In this document: positions 16,357 through 26,661 of the stretch, piece after piece
Numbering within the stretch: position 1 is the stretch's first letter
Layout: every line of letters begins with the position of its first letter
Assembly: GCF_001540865.1 (NCBI RefSeq)
Contig: NC_033636.1
Location: 10,689,091-10,753,090 of the forward strand
Source of the DNA: Ananas comosus
Lineage: Eukaryota > Streptophyta > Magnoliopsida > Poales > Bromeliaceae
DNA: 64,000 nucleotides
Reading direction: 5' to 3'
Translations under genes and position numbers: made by a program
The notes under the pieces: generated by a model
Told to the model about the DNA's origin: nothing
The model's database searches: none
Seen by the model: the letters and a program-made list of their open reading frames with translations, nothing else

Positions 16357-18736
16357 TCACAAGCTTGGAAGTGATTTTGCACGGATGAACTCTTTGAGAA
16401 GAGCTTTCTCTTCATCAATTTTCTTCCTCTCCGATTTGTCGCGAGGCTTGACTTTCCTCTTTTCTTCCAGAATCCACTTGAAGAGCTCGCGCTGCTCTTC
16501 TTCGGACACCGGAGGAAGAACCGTAACTGGCTGAGGAGCAGGTACGCCAGATGTCTTCTCAGTAGCGGTAGCAGCTGTGGTCGATGCAGGGACGGCCACA
16601 GCGGCCTCATCTTCTTTTTTGTCCGTGTCCTTCTGGTAGGTACGTGCAAATATGTAGACTGCGTGATACAGTTAATTTAACAGAATAACAGTCAGACTCA
16701 GAAAAAAAATAATTTTCCAATTGAACTGATGTACAGAATTAAACGAGTCAAAAGTTAAGGGAGGCGTCAATCAAAAGAAAAATAGTTGAGTTGATGCATG
16801 AGGCCAGACCACTGGACTCTGGCCTTTATAGTGAATCGAGCAGGGCACTGCAATCTTTAATCACCAATGAAACAATATTTTCAGTGCACATTATTGGCAT
16901 TTTGCCAAATATTAATGACCGGCAGGTTTAGTTACTCCATGATCTAAATATCACATACTGTTCGCAGATAAACCAGCACAACTAAAATCCAAGACTGTTC
17001 AAACTAAAACAAGGAAACTATGATCTTGATACATCTTTTGATGCAAAACCATTTGATATTAATGAACTTACAACATTGAAAAGACATAAAGAACAACCAG
17101 TAAGCATGTTAACACATTTCCCTGGTTAGATGATTCCTGTTGATGAGCATTTAATCTTTAGATTACAGGAAAGAGAGAAAGCAACTTCTTGAATTACCAA
17201 AATATATTAGCCTGTGCCTATCAAAAGCATCAAATGGTTAATAGAATAGATATCAATTTGTAGACTGAGGAGGTAAAAGGGCCATGACATGCAAAGATCA
17301 ATACATCTAACCAAATTCTTAATCTTAAATAGTCAACAAATAGATATGCAGCATAGAAAACTACTACTATCTAATAGCGTGAAGCAAGAGAGTTGAGATC
17401 CACGATGTATGAGGTGTAAAATACAAAACATATAAATAATTTTTATATAGTATCCAGAGAAAATGAATGATAAGTTGAATTTAAAGGTAAGAAGGTTGAC
17501 TATATAAACAAGTTGAACTGACCAATTATTTGAGATAAAACGACTGAAGATTAATGACGAAAAATAGATTCTAACATAATGCCTTCCTCTTCGCTAGTTC
17601 ATTAAAATTTTTTGAACAATAGAGAAAATATGAGGATGTACCAAACACAATTCAAATCTCATTCATAACAACATAAAACTTGGAAATTTTTTAGCCACAC
17701 TACACAACTATGCTACAGATTTTACCTCAAAAATCAGTTTTAATTTGGCTTCCTTCTCATTTTTTTGAGATTGTCATTAAACATGTCTTACCTTAGAGCA
17801 ATTCAAAGATAGTTGCACGCATTCATCTGAACAAGATTAGATTCACCTATACACTCTCAAGAGTATCAAGATCAATTCCGAAAACCTTTGTTTAACTTGA
17901 CGAGAGTCTCCCAAAACAATCCAAACAAGGCATCTCAATGATACTATTATCAGACAACTAGCACTAACCATGTCAGTCGTAATCCTGGGATCCATACAAA
18001 ATATTAAACATCACTCGAAGGGGCACATCACGTTACCTGAAAATCACAGCACTCTGGAAGCGAGTATTTATCAACTAAAAGAAAGGTGAAGAAAATCAAA
18101 GGACAAGTTCAATGCACGGCTATATCTCAAACATCTTGTGCCTCGAAATCAATTAGATTAAAGACATCAATCAATATCAGACTGCGCGGACATGTGAGTG
18201 GTGTATATGCTGCTAACAAATTACAATGAATCTTATACTAAAGAATTTCAACCCTAAATAATACTATTATAGCAATTCCATCATCCCACTCCTACTGAAA
18301 ATTACCATGGCGACCAATTTCACATCAATTTGCAGCTAAAGCGCCCGATCTGCCACGGATATGTTTAACACGATATCATTTAGAATGATCAACGCTCTCG
18401 AAGTCAAAATTTCAGATGCACGATACAACAGTAAAAGAGTGATAAAACCAAAGATTTGAACTAAATCTAGGGTTTCTGCTCCCGATTTCCACACGGATCA
18501 TCGATCAAACACACAAATCGAAACCCCTAAAAGAGACGATACCAGTCAAAACCTAGTCTCCGGAGGAGTAAGGGGGGATCGGACAACTAACCTCCCACGG
18601 CGAGATTCGCGGTGAGGAGAAGCGGGAGAACGCGGCGAAGGAAGCCCTTCTTCGCCGCAGAGGGGGGCGGAGGAGGAGGAGGAGGAGGGGGAGCGGCGGA
18701 GGAGGGGGCGCCTTGAGGAGACGAAGAAGAAGCCAT
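16357..18736 (-). CDS. Small plant protein with one membrane segment, 148 aa
   Basis: Two exons join in frame: 18592-18736 and 16358-16658 plus the stop starting at 16357, giving 148 residues; the intron is about 1.9 kb. The N-terminus is Ser/Pro-rich with a poly-Pro run from a CCT microsatellite, then a basic stretch (AAKKGFLRR) and a hydrophobic segment (VLPLLLTANLAVGVYIF), which the intron splits. The C-terminal half is charged and helical, with SEEEQRELFKWILEEKRK and a Lys/Glu-rich end (RKKIDEEKALLKEFI). This architecture matches small, widely conserved plant membrane proteins of unknown function. A role is not assigned. The start ATG at 18736 is followed by a good coding frame and lies 145 bp before the donor. 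Confidence 0.75.
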
Positions 18737-18882
18737 AGCCCTAGAGAGGGGAAGAAAGAAAGAGATCCCCTGCGATACACTACTTCGGCGACTGCGATGC
18801 GGCGAAGGGCTTCGCTCGGGAGCCGGAGGAGCGGGTTAAACACTTCGTTTGATATTATTCAGGGCCTTTGACTCTCATCGTT

Positions 18883-18921
<39 letters not shown>

Positions 18922-20821
18922 TTTTAGGAGATAAGTACCAAGCTATTCATTCGTTTATTTTATTTAAAAATTAAAAATAAATTTAGTCAAAAATATGAAT
19001 TAACTTGATTCGAATCTAAAATCTCGAATATCAACTATCAAGTCTTTTACCACTTGCTCTAGAGAAGGTTGATAACTTTCGTTGTTGTCGGACGGTAGAT
19101 ATTGAATTGTGGTTGGTTTGGAGGATTGACGAGCACTGGTGCGTTCGGACGATAGTCGTGTAGTCGTGCACCGAGAGTCATCAGGTACCCAGCACCTGAT
19201 TTCTTCGACCCGTTTACGATTGCGAGTTAGAGCACACGATAAGACTCTCTCACTTACGAATTAGGAACTTAATTGCCCCATCGGATTGCAACCCGCAATT
19301 ACAGAACGAGCAATACAAGGTTTACAATCCACAATAGACTATAATCCATCGGCACCTTCGTTCAAATATTCTTATTGCTTTTTTTGTTTCAACTAAAAGT
19401 CAAAGAAGAGTTAGGCTTAGTTTGGTATTGAGTCGGATCTAACGTTATTATATAGAATGGAGTTGAGAAAAAGCATATACGGATATGCTTCTGCGTTCTC
19501 CAATGAGACTGCAGAAAATATAGTGTAACCGACTAACCGCAATATGCGGAACGCAATATTTTTCTATCATTGTTTCTCACCGCACGTAATGCAATCTCCC
19601 CACAATCCCAAACGAAGCCTTAGTTTAACCTAAGCACCCTTAAATAAGAGATTGTAGGGGTTACAAGTCATTTTTTATTGTAGGTTGGGCATTTCCCTGC
19701 CTGAAACGACTTTCATAATCTGGGAAGGCCCAATGCTTTTCAGCATTTTGTGGTGTGTGGGTTGGGCCAAGCAGACTCTTAAGATGTGGTACACCAGCTG
19801 TCAGGTTTTGCCTTGGATCTATTAAATACAAGGGGAAGTCCAATGCTTATGGGGACAAAAATTGTACAGGAATCGTTTCCAAACTAGTCACGATGCCAAT
19901 GGACGCCGCATGGCCCCAGCGCACCCATCACACAGGCGGAAGCAAAAAAAAAAAGAACAAAAAAAAGAAAAAACTGTGCGCCTGAATTTTTAGAGAGAGA
20001 GAGAAAGGGAGGGCAGTGATGGGCGCGCCATGGCCACACGGCGCCCATTGGCATCGTCTTCAAACTAGTAGTTTGGGGATGATGCCCATATAATTTTTGT
20101 CATGCTTATGGGCTTCTCGCAACAAAAACGCCTGAGATAAATCAATAAAATTGGAAGTGTTTCGCTCGTTTGTACAAGCTGCTGACAGAAGAATCACCAC
20201 CAAAAGGCCCTATATCTCTTTTTTTACATCAGCTAAACACAACACAGCACGACAGTGGAGTCTTGGCCTGGAACTCTCACGTTTTTTGCAAATAAAGCCA
20301 ATTAACAACAAACCATATACGGACGGACGGTAGATGAAGAGTCACAAAAATACAGCATCTACTTGCGAAACTATGTACGCTCTCAAAGGCTTTGATGATG
20401 ATACCAGCATGCTGATACTGATTTCACGAGTCGAGCGGTGCAATTAATCATATTAATGTCCCTCCCAGTTTGTCGAGGAACCACGTGGTCAGAATATGAG
20501 GAGTGTGGTTCTCTCCTTGATTTGAATGCCATTTAAGCAGCAGTGTTCTGAATTCTGATCCGGGGCTGATGGTGGATGGCCTTCCATGCCATATTTGTTC
20601 CATCTAGGTCATTGCTTTTCAGTGTTACCACAATTCTTTACCTTCTTAATCTTCAACCTCAGTGTTGAAAACAAAGCTAGGAAATACCATCGTGACGTCC
20701 CTGAGGTTAAATTGAAACTATTAGGATCAGAATTCTAGTGCTTAGCAAAGATGCTTTATCCGGTAGAAATTAGCTTATAAGAAAAAAAAATTTATGATTA
20801 AAAGAAGCATAACCCATGTTC
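18737..20821. other. Intergenic region with poly-T tract and a foldback element
   Basis: The first ~100 bp are leader of the gene ending at 18736. A poly-T run lies at about 18882-18919. No gene is recognised; short open frames near 19755 and 20151 have no domain. The region 19620-19690 resembles one end of the terminally repeated element found at 59322-59527. A GC-rich foldback sequence occupies 19871-20072 and is listed separately. Confidence 0.5.
19871..20072. repeat. Foldback element with ~50-bp inverted ends
   Basis: The left arm (ACGATGCCAATGGACGCC, then GCATGGCC and CGCACCCATCA) is the imperfect reverse complement of the right arm (TGATGGGCGCGCCATGGCC, then GGCGCCCATTGGCATCGT). The two arms are about 50 bp each, separated by about 90 bp with A-rich and GA-rich tracts. 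The arms are far more GC-rich than the flanks. It is either a small inverted-repeat transposon or a hairpin-forming locus; the flanking ACTAGT on both sides could be a duplicated target. Confidence 0.65.
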
Positions 20822-23800
20822 CTACATCAGATATGGTAGTGTCATGTTCTTTAAAAGATTAGGGCTCCGCAACGCGAAGTTCTTCCACTCCTCTTTGTTG
20901 ATTTTACCATCCCCATCAGTATCTGCATCAGCAAATGCCTACAAAGAATGAAGAAAGGGAATTATCAAAAATTAAAGAAATCGATTTGAAAGAAGACAGG
21001 AGAAAGAGAAAAACTCTCCAGGCAGGTAAAAAGAACATGCCTTATCTAGTATGGCTTCGAGAAGGTCATCCGTCAATTTCGTGTCTGACTCCATCAGAAT
21101 AGCAATGACCATTTTCTTAACCTAAATCATTGAAATAATGAGAAGCTCTGGTTTAGTTTCTAGAAAAGAGACGACTTGTTTAAGGCGATTACTGCAGCAA
21201 ATGATTATGAACTAACCTCTTCACGTTCAATGTACCCAGTTTGCCTTAGATCATACAACCTAAATGCAACTGAGAAATCCAAGAGTAAACAGAGAATTGT
21301 ACATCAAATATAGATATCAGGTAAGTTAATAAAGATAATTAAGTTAGTTTCATGCAGCAACAAGTACTTACAATCGATTTTATCCTCTACAGGAGCACAT
21401 GGATGGAAGACACTAAGTGCATGAACAAACTCTTCAAACTCAATAACACCGTTTTTCTTCTCATCAAAAAGACCAAAGACCTGGAAAGAAATATGGTAGC
21501 AGACTTAGTTGCCATTTAGGCATCAAGGAACAGAAAGACTACTGATTTCTTACTGCATCCTAAAGCATTATGAAGCATATAGATCTTGTCAGACTAATAC
21601 ATGGATCAGTTTCTCAAGAGAGTATTTTCAAGAATTTCCTATTTTCCTAACAAAGCATATAGAGTTAAAGGAGTTTTTTCTAGTCCACAAATGACATGGA
21701 AAATCGGCACATACCTAATTAAATTGTAAGAAAACTGTAATCACACCTAGCATTACTTCTCAAAGAATATTATTTTAGACCAAAAAAACATAGTTTGAGC
21801 TTACTCTATCAAGAAAAAGGTTCTCGCACGTTGGAGTCTTGAACAATGCCAGTTGAAGTTCTTCCTACAAAAGCAACTAATTTCAGTTATCAAAAAACTT
21901 GCAACAAAATATCCTAGCAGTTAACTATGCTAGCTGTGATCCCCTTCTAGGAGTGTCTCAGGGAGGGTTGGCCCCTGCCTAACTGAATAGCTCTAGCCTG
22001 TATAACTAAGTTCAATCCCCAACTTTTCCGATCTCGAATCGACACGGCCTGAAACACTGAAACAGAAAAAATCAGTGTTGCCCCTGTCCTGGCGGCCTCA
22101 CCCACCCCATTAACAACACTATTCACACCGAACCATCCAGTTATGCGTTCTATTTGTAGCAAACACTACTCATAATTCGTCAATTATTTTAGGAGTGCAC
22201 ACTTGTCTTTAACAGGATGCTTTGCACCAACATAATTGAGGGGGTGTTTGGCCTAGCTTTTAAAAAGCGCTTTTGGATTGAAAAGTGATTTTCGGCTCAA
22301 TAAAACGTTTGGCAACCTCACTTTTAAAATCTGATTATGTTTTTTAGAATCAGAAAACTGATTTTGAAGGCCCAGAATCAGAAACAGAAAAAAACTGCTT
22401 TTTGAAATCTGATTTTGATTTTGGACTCAAACTTCAAATTTTTATTTTAATTTTCAATTCAATATTTAAATTTAAATTTAATTTTAAATTTTAATTTTCA
22501 GATTGATTTTAAATTTTTAAATTTTAATTTTTAATTTTGAAAAATAGATTTCAAACTTTAAATTTTAAATTTTAATTTTTAAATTTCAAATCTCAAATTT
22601 TAGATTNATTTTGTACAATTTTAAAATTTTAAAATTTTAATTTTAATTCAGATTTAAATTTAGATTTTAAATTATTTTAAAATAAAATTTAATAAAAATA
22701 TTAATTTATGCAAACATCAAAAAAATTTTGCCAAACAGCTTTTTAAAATCACTTAAGAAAAATCATTTTTATCTAAACTTAGTCAAACGCTCTACAGCTT
22801 TTAACCAAAATCACTTCTCCCAACCAAAATCACATTTTCAGAAATCACTTTTTTCGAAATTACTTTTTCAGAAACTAGGCCGAACGGGCCCTGAGTCGGA
22901 GCAACGAACCGGAACTAATTGTTGTAATTGCAGCACAAAAAAATTCTAGTACTCGTTAAAGTTTTGTTATAAGCTGGAGGAATCTTAGTTACTTGTGCGC
23001 CCCTCCTGACCCAGATAACTTCTTCAGTTAAATGTGAAAAGTCCCTTTTAGCTCCAAAATGAACTTCAATTGCTTGGTCCTTGGTCCGAGTGAAAATATA
23101 AATGTTAAAGTAGTGTATTCTGAGGTAAAAATACAAAAATATAATGATTTTGTTATTGCTAAAATGATACTTGTGAGAAAAATATCTAATTTCATAGCAA
23201 GCCTCTATTTGCTTCCACAACTTCAACTTAATTACGGATCATATTTCACTGATAGTCTATGATGTTTGGAACTCAGTTCAATCAACTATAAAATATCGCA
23301 CCTCGCTATCCCCTCCCTCTGCATCGAAATTAAATCATCTCACGAAAGATCTTGCATATGGTTGCTTATTCAACATCAAACAATTTAGATAGATGACTGA
23401 CCTATCAAACTCGACAAGTTAAAGGTTCCCAAATAGATCATGCTACTGAAACATTTCCAAATAATCTCAACTTCCCATATTCCTCCTAAATCCTCAATAA
23501 TCAACAAAACATAAAATGCTATACTCAATCGATCCCCGAACTTCGCTCATAAGCACCAAATATATCAATAGAGCCAAATCTCGCAGAGCATAAAAGTCTT
23601 TTTTCAAAAAAGAAAAACAAAAAAACAAAAAAGTTAGGAAGAAATCGGTACCGTACCTTGTGGATGAGTCCGTCATCAAAGATGGAGCAGCTCAATTTCT
23701 TATAGAGCTCGTACAGAGCCTCCACCTCGTTCACCGTGACTTCACCCAAAGCGAAGAACAAGAATATGTATAAGAACAAGTAGAGACTAGAGAGCACAGC

Positions 23801-24160
23801 AAAAGGGAGATCGAGGGGTTGGGGTTTCGATTACAGCATCGGGACTCGTCGGCGAGGTCCTGGAAGTTCTTCCTCTGGGGGCGAGGGCGGGGACGATGGA
23901 TCGGGCGGAGATCGAAGCACTCGGCCACCCCGCAGAGGATCACCTCGGCGATTGCGATGAGCGGGACGAGCACCGCGCACAGCCACTCCCCCACCGTGAG
24001 CGACCCCGATCTCTGAAGCCAAAACGCCAGATCGAAGACGAAAACAACAGCGATCGAATCGGATCAGCGGCGACGATGCAAACCCTGCCGAATCGAATCG
24101 AAACAAGAGAGGGAGAGAGATCCAACTCACGATGTCATCGGAGTAGGGACGAGAATCCAT
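20822..24160 (-). CDS. CBL10: Calcineurin B-like calcium sensor, CBL10 type
   Basis: CBL proteins bind calcium through four EF-hand units and activate CIPK kinases; CBL10 types act at the plasma membrane or tonoplast in salt tolerance and potassium transport. Eight exons join in frame: 24131-24160, 23835-24012, 23657-23739, 21805-21864, 21372-21480, 21217-21269, 21041-21121 and 20822-20938, giving 236 residues. The N-terminus has the hydrophobic segment typical of CBL10 ([19 protein letters not shown]) instead of an N-myristoylation motif. Then follow [15 protein letters not shown] (EF1), [18 protein letters not shown] (EF2), [17 protein letters not shown] (EF3) and [15 protein letters not shown] (EF4, a canonical loop). 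The C-terminal [17 protein letters not shown] fits the family FPSF-like tail. The intron after exon 7 has a GC donor. The 5' half is duplicated upstream at 26662-29571, and a hAT element lies 197 bp before the ATG. Confidence 0.92.
22240..22891. mobile_element. Tourist/hAT-like MITE (652 bp) in CBL10 intron 3
   Basis: The left end GGGGGTGTTTGGCCTAG pairs with the reverse complement of the right end, GGGCCCGTTCGGCCTAG. The trinucleotide TGA flanks both sides (22237-22239 and 22892-22894), a possible 3-bp target duplication. The inside is A/T-rich with runs of AAATTTTAAATTTT and carries one N at 22607. The right third of the element is repeated at 26662-26923 because the local duplication starts inside it. 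Confidence 0.7.
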
Positions 24161-24191
<31 letters not shown>

Positions 24192-24356
24192 TCCTCCGCC
24201 GCAACACGCTTCCGCTTCTCCTCCTCCTCCTCCTCCTCCCCCTCTACAAATTTATTATTATTATTATTACGATTATATTATTTTCTAATCTCGTCTTTAT
24301 CTCTTTTTTAATATTTTTTTTTCTTATGTTAAGAATCGAATGCGTCCTCCCACTGG
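24161..24356 (-). promoter_or_regulatory. CBL10 proximal leader/promoter with CCG and CTC repeats
   Basis: Immediately upstream of the CBL10 ATG lie a GCC trinucleotide run (about 24163-24190) and a CTC run (about 24216-24240), followed by an ATT run. In copy A2 the GCC run is much shorter and the CTC run longer. The transcription start is not determined. The hAT element begins at 24357, so any distal promoter of this copy is displaced by about 1.07 kb. Confidence 0.45.
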
Positions 24357-24532
24357 TAGGGCTGGCAAACGAGCGAGCCGGCTCGCGTTCGACTCGTGTT
24401 CGGCTCGATATTCGGCTCGCTCGAGCTCGACTCGAAATTAAATGAGCCGAGCTTGAACAAAACAAAAGGCTCGAAATTCATTTCAAGCTGAGCTTGAGTA
24501 TTACTCGGCTCGTTCGAATTAGGCTCGAAAAC

Positions 24533-24535
<3 letters not shown>

Positions 24536-24602
<67 letters not shown>
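24536..24602. repeat. (TA)n microsatellite inside the hAT element
   Basis: An uninterrupted run of about 33 TA units lies at the left border of the nested MITE. The TA-rich target or TA-rich element ends probably seeded it. Confidence 0.95.
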
Positions 24603-24605
<3 letters not shown>

Positions 24606-24850
24606 GGGGTTACTATACTCTTATGAGTATAGACCCCCTTGTACTCATAAATTTTTAACCGTTGATTGATAGGATGTGTGGTTAGTATGATGGTGGTCCC
24701 CACTTAGAATGATAGTGGTCTCCTAAGATTGAGTGGGTAGTTGGTTAAATAGTATGATCTAATGGATAACATGATTAATGGAATAAATCTAAGGGTCGAA
24801 AACTTATGAGTATAAAGGAGCCAATACTCATAAAAGTATAGCAACCGGAC
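24603..24850. mobile_element. MITE nested in the hAT element
   Basis: The left end (GGGGTTACTATACTCTTATGAGTAT) mirrors the right end, whose reverse complement reads CCGGTTGCTATACTTTTATGAGTAT with further matching sequence. It is flanked by TA tracts on both sides. A related end is seen near 33412-33460. The element is AT-rich with no coding capacity. Confidence 0.75.
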
Positions 24851-26661
24851 TATATATATATATATTATTTATAAATATAATGTATTTTAATTATATGTAG
24901 GCTTTAATTTAATTTGGGTCATTATTGTTGGCCCATAAAATAAACCCAACAAGTACAATCGTACAATTGAGCCCAACTCTAAATTTACATAACACACTCT
25001 CTCTTTTAGACTTTCACTGTTGCATATAACCCTAAAACATGATAACATTCAAATTTTCAAATCCCTACTTTTTTTCCTCTCTCTCTTTCTCTCTCTCTCC
25101 CTCTCTCTCTCTCAAACCCTCATCTAGTCAGGAAGTCACCCTAGCTCACATTTGTTATAATTATTTTGTATTTTGAACTATTGGACATGTTGCATGAAAT
25201 TATAGGTAATGTTCTATAAAAATTAAACTATTGATTATATAATGTCGAGAATTTCAATCGGCTCGTTTAGAGCTCGAGCTCGGCTCGACTCGAAATTAGG
25301 CTCGCTCGAGCTCGGCTCGAATTAATTTCAAGCCGAGCTTGAGCCTAGATTTAGGCTCGAAATTAATTTCAAACCGAATTTGAGCTGACATAAGCTCGCT
25401 CGAGCTCGGCTCGTTTCCATCCCTACCCACTGGGCATTCTGTTTGGGCTTCATTTATGGGCAAAAAGTAAAACGTATCGATGGACCCCGCACTTTCTCGA
25501 TTTTGACACCAAGGATCTGAACTTTTTCATTACGAAATAATATTATTTTATTTTAGAATAGATTTTGATTTTTTAAAAAATTAATTTATAAGCAAGAACC
25601 CAAAAGAACTTAGTTTTTGTGTAAGAACAATAATTCCTTTTTAGTAATCAGTAATTAAAATAGTGAAGTAATTACAAAGTGCCATAATAAAATTATTTTT
25701 ATAAAAAATAGTATGACCATAATAATTATGTTAAAATATAATAATTAAGATAAAATGAAATTAAAGTGAAACGTTTTCCGCTAAATACATGTGGAGTGGA
25801 GGAGGAATTATCCCGAATCCCAAAACTGGATAGTACAGGGACTAACTACACATTTTACAGACAGTTATAGAGACCGATACGGAAAAGCCTCGTCTAACCA
25901 CTCATTGGCCAATAAGTGGTGGGTCCGATCTTGCCGCGACACCGCTACTCATCGAAATCGTCGGATGCGGAAGCAACGGAGGGGAGATGAGTCGATAAAA
26001 TGCGATAAGAAAGTACGATAAAAAAATATTATATTTATTTTCGTACGTAATATTACGTGTCGTATATCGCGATGAGTCAATTATGATATATTTTTTATAA
26101 TTTCATCAAAAAACACAAAAACATATTTTTATATTTTTTTTATCCTAATTCTATTTTATCTAATAGCGTCAGATAAGACTCAATACAAAATTAAACCGAG
26201 AGCGGATTCGAAAGTAGCTTGAGATACGGAATTACAAGTTTAAAAACTTGAACAACGGTTGGTACGTCTAGCTTAGCTCACTGAGAAATTTTACTGTATT
26301 ACATATTTTTAAAATAATATATAATAATTTTTTTTATTAATTATGGTTGAGACGGATAAATTCAAAAATTATAATTTTATTAATTAAAAACATCACATCA
26401 CATCAGTAATATAATTAAAATCATGCTATCATCACCAAGATGATGTCAGATAAGATCAATCACGCTGATCGATCGTGAGCATGATCATGACTCCCCAGTG
26501 TTAACTTTCGTGTATTTTATTACTGGGGCAATTTTTTTATTAATAAACTCACATGACAAATTTTTTATTTAGTGTATAACATTATGCCAAAAGTAATTAT
26601 TTTATATTTTGAAAGACCTAAAAGAGTTTTAAAACGTTATTCATATTTACTTTTCTAATAN

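Larger units (their letters stand above)
24357..25425. mobile_element. Non-autonomous hAT transposon (1069 bp)
   Basis: The ends TAGGGCTGGCAAACGAGC and, in reverse complement, TAGGGATGGAAACGAGCC form imperfect terminal inverted repeats. Both ends are followed by many subterminal copies of GAGCTCG/GGCTCG-like motifs, as in plant hAT elements. The 8-bp sequence CCCACTGG occurs at 24349-24356 and 25426-25433, the 8-bp target duplication of hAT transposases. The duplicate copy A2 has the unoccupied site CCCACCGG at 28371-28378. No transposase frame is present. A smaller MITE is nested inside. Confidence 0.9.
22608..26660. repeat. Local duplication, copy A1 (CBL10 5' half and promoter)
   Basis: This block is closely similar to 26662-29571 (copy A2) over its whole length apart from a hAT insertion at 24357-25425 and small indels. 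Homology begins just after an isolated N at 22607, and the block ends exactly at another isolated N at 26661, where copy A2 starts. It carries CBL10 exons 1-3, part of intron 3 and about 2.5 kb of upstream sequence. Real tandem duplication and haplotype mis-joining are both possible. Confidence 0.9.

Noticed and set aside
24244..24703. Open frames over the (TA)n tract and GAG-type motifs
   Set aside because: The Ile-Tyr runs come from the TA microsatellite in the hAT element; the rest is subterminal repeat sequence.
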